DNA of 64,000 nucleotides, from the NCBI GenBank assembly GCA_963969495.1, contig OZ018321.1, positions 72,082,286-72,146,285 of the forward strand, read 5' to 3'. This DNA is from Ceratothoa steindachneri (lineage: Eukaryota; Arthropoda; Malacostraca; Isopoda; Cymothoidae). The translations under genes and the position numbers were made by a program. A model generated the notes under the pieces. It did not search any database. It was not told the DNA's origin and saw only the letters and a list, made by a program, of their open reading frames with translations. Numbering within the stretch: the first letter of the stretch is position 1; every line of letters begins with the position of its first letter. This document shows, piece after piece, positions 58,201 to 64,000 of this stretch.

Positions 58201-59012
58201 TAATCCCCGAGACGCAGATTGTTTCTGATTCCATTTCATTTTGTTTACCTTGTCATTAACGCGAGATTCACTCAAGTTTTTTTAGTTTTTTTGGGGGGAT
58301 GTTCCCAGATTGATTCTTTTTGTTTCGTTTTGTTTATATACACTGTGCTTCTTGTCTAGTTTCTTCCTTATTAGTTGAAAATGGTATCTTGCCGAAACTA
58401 GTCCGATAGTTATAAATAGAATCTTGATTCAAATATGGGGTTTACCATTATTTTTCACTTATACACATCACGTTAATGTGATATCCTCCAATATATATAT
58501 ATATATATATCCTGGGCTGAATTTTATAAACACAAAACCATCAATCACAGTGTCAAGTTCGTTTCGGAGGGAGTAACACACACACACAGCAAATCACGAG
58601 CATATGAAATTTACTATAACAATCAAACAAACTTCGTTGTGGGACTCATCGCTCGATTTGAATTCGTAATTGCGTGAAGTTTTGTGGCGGAGGAGATATG
58701 AAACTACGGACGTATTCAAGAAGATATTGTAGTGTATTTCGGAGATTAAACGTAAATTACATTTCTAAATAAATATGTATGTTAAATATACAATAGATAT
58801 TTTCAAATTACATACATATATTGACTTCAAATAATCTACACGCTCTTGTTAACTTAAAATAACTTAACCTAACCGAACCCAAACCAACCATAACTTTTTA
58901 ACCTACGATGTTCCAGTAAAATAAATTTCATTTTTGAAATCAGCGAGTAAAACTAAATCATTAACAAAATTAAAAAAAAAATCTGACACCATACAAGAAA
59001 CCCAAAAGATCC
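58201..59012. other. Stretch without recognisable gene
   Basis: Contains (TA)10 at 58,491-58,510 and a short (CA)n at 58,577. No coding or repeat identity seen. Confidence 0.45.

Positions 59013-59094
<82 letters not shown>
59013..59094. repeat. (TA)~38 microsatellite
   Basis: Directly borders the left end of Penelope-like copy 2. Confidence 0.97.
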
Positions 59095-59097
<3 letters not shown>

Positions 59098-60364
59098 TGC
59101 AATGTCCCGTAGGAAAAATGAAATGGTGTTTCCAAGTACTTTCGAACTTTATTAGGTTCCTTATCAAGGATAATTACAAGAAGCAGGTATTAAGGTCAAA
59201 TTGAGAAGACGGAAAGGGTAACAAATTAAAAGAAATTGAAATAGCCTAACGAGGGAGATTATAACACAGAAGGAGCGAAAAGTGGGGAAAATACACTTAC
59301 ATAACAGAGCAGTGACAATTAAAAGAAAATTATAAAAAAAAAATGTGAGCCACATAACTAAAGATTGTATATAAAAAACTAAGAACAAAAGTCAGAACTA
59401 ATTTATTTAAGTATTAATCTTTTAATTATAGCATCTATTTTATATAAACCAGGAGAAAGGTTAAAATTATCACATTGGCTTATAAAAGCACATTCAATGA
59501 TGTTCCTTTTTATAGGGTCAATGGGACGATAAATAAATTTTGCCGAGTTCCAGTTAATTACATGGTCCTTATCTGACATATGGACAAAGAAAGCACTGTT
59601 ATCTTCCCTTCTTCGGACATTATATTTATGTTGATTTAAGCGAACAGAAAGTTATTTACCCATTTGTCCATAATATTTACTTAGGCAACCAGAACACTCA
59701 ACTGAATAAACTCCACCCCCCAACTATTACAATTATTACGTACTAACAAATTCGTAATCGTCGTCTCATATTTAAAAGCAACAGAAATTTTAAGTTATTC
59801 AAAAGACGGGGAAGATCACTAAAACAAAGAGAAAAAGGTAGAACTAAAATGTTATGACTATTAAAAGGGAGAGTAGGGACATTTTGGTAAAATGTCTTTT
59901 TAGTAGAAGAAAGACAGTGTGAAGAAACGGGTAAGGGTAACAAAGTTTATGGCCAATTTCAAAGATATTGGAAAATTCCAAATCCATATATTCCAGGCTC
60001 ACAACTCGTAATGCCCGTAGAAACATAGAAGGAAAAACAGAACGTTTAACTTTAGGGCTGTGAGAAGAGTAAAAATGAATATAACAATTTGAATTAGTAG
60101 GCTTACGAAAGATAGAGTATTTAAAACCTATATGAGTTCTATGAATAAGAAAATCAAGAAAGGAAAGGGTTCTATTATTTTCCATCTTGTGAGTAAATTT
60201 AATTGAAGGGACGAGAGAATTGAGTCTGGTAAGAAAAACATTAACATCTTTAAGATTAGGCCACAAGCAAATGACATCATCAAGTACTTGGAAACACCAT
60301 TTCATTTTTTCCTGCGGGACATTGCATTCATTTGCTAGCCTTACGTGATACTTTGTGAGTTTTT

Positions 60365-60368
<4 letters not shown>
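59095..60368 (-). mobile_element. Penelope-like element, 5'-truncated copy 2, with inverted end piece
   Basis: The RT-to-GIY-YIG segment runs on the reverse strand from 60,368. The left end (59,095-59,139) is a near-perfect inverted copy of its own 5' region at 60,284-60,329. (TA)n tracts touch both sides (59,013-59,094 and 60,369-60,420). Confidence 0.78.
59405..60365 (-). pseudogene. Penelope-like RT plus GIY-YIG endonuclease, frameshifted
   Basis: The reverse frame from 60,365 reads LTKYHVRLANECNVPQEK, then the open part 60,305-59,844 with VLDDVICLWP (the YVDD box, both Asp present), SLVPSIKFTHKMENN, LSFLDFLIHRT, FKYSIFRKPTNSN and YIHFYSSHSPKVKRSV. Downstream comes the GIY-YIG nuclease: GVYSVECSGCLSKYYGQMGK with one stop before LSVRLNQHKYNV (59,730-59,620), followed by FFVHMSDKDHVINW and NLSPGLYKIDA (about 59,440). 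At least two frameshifts. The nuclease Tyr and Gly signature positions survive. Confidence 0.85.

Positions 60369-60420
<52 letters not shown>
60369..60420. repeat. (TA)~26 microsatellite
   Basis: Right border of Penelope-like copy 2. Confidence 0.97.
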
Positions 60421-60423
<3 letters not shown>

Positions 60424-60602
60424 TGGGGACAAATAAGTATTCATACACCTTCAAAATTGAATTTTAATAGACTTCCAACTCATCAAACTTCATGAAGTTT
60501 TTTGCGGCTTCAGCAAGTTCCATTCCACGTCAGATTCTCTGTTGCAACTCAAAAAATGTATCTATAAGGATTTCTTTCGTATACAGTACAACATAAAGTT
60601 AT

Positions 60603-61000
60603 CTTTAGTCACGTGCGAGTCTAGTCGCCGCCGAGTCTACATCTCACTATGTCGGTCGGTTCCCTGAAGGCTTTTATTGTTTTTGTAATAACATTGTAAC
60701 TATTCGGCCGATTCTAACTAAATTTAAAACCCTCATATTGTTTTACATTCTCTTTCGAATGATATAATTGTCAAAGTTCTCTTAAGGATTGCCAGGGAAT
60801 AATTTTGTTTTGGCAATAACATCATGACTATTCAGCCGATTATAAGGAAATTTGAAACCCTTATATTGTTTTACATTCTCTTTTGAATAAGATAATTGTC
60901 AAGGTCCCAATAAGGTTAGCCCTGGAATTATTTTAGAGGCAATAACATCATAATTATTCTGCCGATTTCAACTAAAGTTGAAACCCTTCTGTTGTATTAC
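60603..61000 (+). repeat. Leader plus ~128-bp monomers, locus 3 (~3 copies)
   Basis: The leader agtcacgtgcgagtctagtc (60,609) and ctacatctca.tatgtcggtcgg match locus 1; monomers follow at about 60,690, 60,815 and 60,940. Confidence 0.8.
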
Positions 61001-62247
61001 AACATAGATTACTCCGGGAATTATTGAAACTTTTGAAGGTCGTAAGGTCATAAATCAGAATAAGTGAGAGCACGCGACTTTTGGTTCAGCAAAGCTTCTT
61101 TTATGTGGGGTAGGCGTATGGTACCGTATATCCTTACGATATCATATGGAGGATCCGCGTAATGGGGCGAGAGGACGCAAAACAATTTTTATCCCTGAAT
61201 TTCTGCAAAATCTTCGATTCCGGGTAGGGGTAGGGGATTCCCTATCTGGCCTAATGGAAAACGAAGAAGGTGTTCCTAAGTATCATCAGTATAATCTCCA
61301 TGCTGCCGAAAGATATTATTGCTGCACTCTACGTGGATGACCTTTCGATTTCTTTTGATGCGTCCCAGATGCCAACTCTAGAGCGTAGACTCCAACGGAA
61401 AAGCAACCACATCTCTCCCTATGCCAAACAACAGAGGTTTCGATTTTCCTTGGCCAAGAGTAAGGTATCGCAATTCTGCCGCTATCCAGGTCTACACACC
61501 AACCCTAACTGTTTTATTGGCAGGGTTCTCTTGGAAGTGGTGGACTGGTATCCTTCTTTTGTTTCTTCTTCGCGCCCCATAGACATTTCTCTTCGCATCA
61601 TGTTCAGCACCCTGGTTGCTGATAGGGCTACTGCCTTACTTTTTATCGATCTTTTGTTCGTTCGAAGTTTGACTATGGATGCAAGTTTTATATATCTTGA
61701 AGGTGGATTTGATCCACCACACCGGTTTCTGCCTGGCAACCGGTCCCTTTCGCACGTTCCCCATTGAGACCCTACTTTTCGATACTGGGAATATGTCACT
61801 CATTCTGCCCCTTTCCAATACACTATTCGCCTGTACGCACGCCTACTTGACGCTGCTGGGGAGATATCAATCGCTCTGCGCCTTACAGATTGCACTATTT
61901 GCCTTTACGCACAAGCTTGGCACTTCCCTCAGTCGCCAATGCATCTCAGTGCATCCGAGGTCAGCCGTGCTATATTTCCTATTGATTTTACGGCTAGATA
62001 ACTCTTTTGAGAGCTCGATGTAGCCCTCGGGATGATGAGGTTTCTAGTTCTGCAATACGTTTGACTATGTGTTGCCAGACCTCTGGTCCCAAATCTTCCA
62101 AAGGTCCTAGAGTATAGCTTTCCCTCTTTTTGTAGCACACTTTGTCTCACTCAAGATTAGTGCCAGTGTATACAGATGGCTCAAAGTGCTCAAAGAGGGT
62201 CTGCTTCCACGATGTATGCCCTCGGTTTGAAATCAGCAGGGCTCTAC

Positions 62248-62286
62248 CATGCACTGCCTCTGCCATTATGGCAGAGGCAGTGCATG
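62248..62286. repeat. Perfect 17-bp inverted repeat (hairpin, 5-nt spacer)
   Basis: catgcactgcctctgcc, spacer attat, then its exact reverse complement. The outer spacer bases also pair (A-T), giving 18-bp arms. Located in the RNase H region of copy D. Confidence 0.95.
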
Positions 62287-62301
62287 TTAGAGCTCTGCTC
62301 G

Positions 62302-62347
62302 TAACCGCTCGTATTGTACCGAGCGGTTATAATAGACCGCTCGGTAC
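62302..62347. repeat. Two overlapping perfect inverted repeats (10 and 12 bp)
   Basis: gtaccgagcggt (62,316-62,327) pairs with accgctcggtac (62,336-62,347). taaccgctcg (62,302-62,311) pairs with cgagcggtta (62,320-62,329). Alternative mutually exclusive hairpins share the middle arm. Confidence 0.95.
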
Positions 62348-62757
62348 AGGAGATAACTGAAGTGCCCGGTTTGGAAACCGTATTGTTACCTTTAGCGAGT
62401 TAGAAAGCCATCTCAGTGTCTCGGGGAATTGTATTATTCTCAGACCCTTTTTTGCCGTATGCGTGAGGCCACGGTTGCCGCAAGCCAGTCGGATGTCGAG
62501 ATTATCTTATTCTTCGTTCAGAAACAAATATGAACTTCAAGGAATGAGCGTGCCGATGATGGGACCAAAAATTCCGTGAGGAGTGGGGGACCAGACTAGC
62601 GTTTTGCTCTTTCTCAGACTGACTACATAGCAAGAAATAGAGGAGAGCTAATGCTCTCATCTGATGGAGCATTTGCCTTTCTCCAACATTCAGCCATCTG
62701 GGGAACAAGTATTCATAATTCGTTTGAGACAGCAGTCTAAAAAACGCTATGTAGTCT

Positions 62758-63400
62758 CTAATTGAGGGTCCCTGACGTAATCGATGCTCTGGTCAGCCCA
62801 CGGGCAACTTTTTTATTGGTCAAGACCGAGGGCACTTTGGCGCCAGACGTGCTAAACTTGGCCTTTTCTCTTCCTGAAGCGGCTGTGGGCTCGTCATTAC
62901 CCGGAACACCCGCGGAGTGAGAAGAATATCGAATTCTCGCTTTACTTCTTTTTCTTTTTACGAGTAATGGGCTAAGAGTAAACACTCTTCTTTCCGCCAG
63001 CAGAAGGCGCCCCCTGGATGGACAAACCATTCTCAGCAGATCCTTCTTCAAGATGAAGAAGGGCTTGGCTGTCAAAGATATTCCATTCGGAAGAGGAGGT
63101 CCCACCTCCCCTTGTGAGTTCTCACGAGCCCGAGCAGCCCGTTGAGAAGCTTGCAAATGGGCGGACTCATGTTCGGTGTTTGTCACCTATCTCGGGTTTG
63201 CCTATATGAAATATCTTGCTATCTGAGGCCGAGTCACCTCTTGAATATGTCCATTTCAGGAGGGTGTTCCAATAGCCATCTCCCCAAAGGTGTTATCATT
63301 TCCAATCGAAGACTCTCCAGTCTTGTTTTGGGTCGGTGGGCCGACCTCCATTGGCAGCGAATAGAGAGAAGCATGCACGCCGACCACTCGCAAACTAAAT
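62758..63400 (-). pseudogene. Family A ORF1 N-terminal fragment (copy E)
   Basis: The open reverse frame 63,186-62,758 (143 codons) has SGREKAKFSTSGAKVPSV and ARGLTRASITSGTLN, matching ASDKAKISTSGLSVPPV and SAQGGASMTSG of the copy at 55,435-56,220. Further 5' sequence to about 63,400 (gagatggctattggaacacc) matches 49,715-49,860. It joins copy D tail to tail at 62,757. Confidence 0.65.
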
Positions 63401-63499
63401 ATACATGCCTGTATAATTGCTGTGGCACAACCAGTCGGGCCATGCTATCTTTTACTCCTGTATCTGAGGTTTCCTTATCACGTCGCCAACACCGGGAGT

Positions 63500-64000
63500 G
63501 GTAGATTCTGGTCAGCCAACCCAGATGTTGGTAGTCCCCTGTGAAAGGAAAATGGAACTACCGTTAGAGCAGAGGTGCCCGATACTTACCTCAGCCAGCG
63601 GATTTGTGAGCTTCGCAGCAGGTAGTGACCTCAAGGCGTACACTGTCACTCGACAAAGGTCCGTTAAGAGGACGAAAGTGCGCCAAGCAGCAATAACCTC
63701 TAGGGATAGATTGAAAGGAGCCCTCTCCAGCCAAAAGGAGCAGGAAGAGGGTGTCCCGCAGAGAAGTGTCCTCAGTGTCACACTTTTTGCCCTGAGCATC
63801 AACCGCATCACCTCGGTGCTGCCGGAAGATGTTCTCGCTACGCTCTACGTGAAAGATCTTTGGATCTCCTTTGGTGCGGCTCAGATGCCTGCCCCGTAGC
63901 GTCGACTCCAACAGGCATTGAAACACGTCTATCGATAAGCCGAAGCGCACGGGTTTCGGTTTTCTTTGGCCAAGACTAAGGTGGTGCACTTCTGCCGCCA
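63500..64000 (+). pseudogene. Family A RT fragment (copy F), running off the window
   Basis: Open frame 63,498-63,899: GALSSQKEQEEGVPQRSVLS (motif B, 63,715-63,775), SINRITSVLPEDVLATLYVK, then DLWISFGAAQMP. Motif C is YVKD at 63,846-63,857, so one of the two catalytic Asp residues is Lys. The continuation GFRFSLAKTKVVHFCR, after a frameshift, reaches the window end. Confidence 0.75.

Larger units (their letters stand above)
61146..62757 (+). pseudogene. Family A copy D: RT core to RNase H (5'- and 3'-truncated)
   Basis: RT: FIPEFLQNLRFRV then ENEEGVP (motif B start, 61,190-61,280); motif C YVDD intact at 61,330-61,341 (AALYVDDLSISFDASQMPTL). FRFSLAKSKVSQFCR follows in the 165-codon open frame 61,270-61,767. 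Connection region with VRSLTMDASF, then after a frameshift FCLATGPFRTFPIETLLFD. RNase H: LVPVYTDGSK (first catalytic Asp, about 62,160-62,190) and ALPCTASAIMAEAVHVRALL (catalytic Glu). The usual DSRSA block is lost. Ends with SVRSGGPD-like tail. The 62,248-62,347 part is unusually palindromic. Confidence 0.78.

Overview
This window looks like a piece of a eukaryotic, animal-type repeat landscape, most likely from an arthropod and possibly a crustacean. The evidence is the mix of degenerate I-clade, Jockey/CR1-like and RTE-like non-LTR retrotransposons, Penelope-like elements with GIY-YIG endonuclease remnants, Tc1, mariner, DD37D-type and hAT-type DNA transposons, and a dozen long (TA)n runs. 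Nothing resembles bacterial gene organisation. I found no confident host protein-coding gene. Every open frame I can assign belongs to a transposable element (TE), and almost all are broken by stops or frameshifts. The species guess is inference; the element assignments rest on motifs read from translations and on my recall of family consensus sequences.

Layout. 0-7.6 kb: a ~95-bp tandem repeat, two decayed copies of one non-LTR family (one with gag zinc knuckles), and a reverse-strand pseudogene of a repeat-associated protein. 7.6-15.6 kb: AT-rich, low coding density, with a hAT transposase remnant, a ~1.09-kb hAT-like MITE and a compound microsatellite. 15.6-22.9 kb: an LTR-retroelement-like leader with a gag-like ORF, then a long reverse-strand copy of the dominant I-clade retrotransposon ('family A') and a forward 3' fragment of it. 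24.9-27.6 kb: a nearly complete mariner and a Tc1 element. 27.8-32 kb: more family A on the reverse strand. 32.6-36.4 kb: a nested inverted-repeat element, an 18-unit minisatellite rich in TGACTCA, and a (TA)76 run. 36.5-41.1 kb: mariner fragment, probable solo LTR, internally deleted mariner, Penelope-like element, SINE-like unit and DD37D-type transposon. 42.3-48.2 kb: a Tc1 bounded by (TA)n, a 128-bp monomer locus, and an RTE split by a second Tc1. 48.3-57.05 kb: two family A copies in opposite orientation forming an inverted repeat with ~3.7-3.9-kb arms. 57-64 kb: tRNA-like sequence, two further monomer loci, a second Penelope-like element and three more pieces of family A.

There is no operon or pathway here. 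The genes relate as self-mobilising machinery: gag-like RNA-binding proteins, endonuclease/reverse transcriptase/RNase H polyproteins and DDE/D transposases, which would have mobilised the non-autonomous relatives present (MITE, deleted mariner, SINE-like units). The most informative features are structural: a deducible nesting order (RTE, then Tc1, with (TA)n inside it), transposons whose two ends both abut (TA)n tracts, the large inverted family A pair able to form a long hairpin transcript, and several multi-copy repeats I cannot name.
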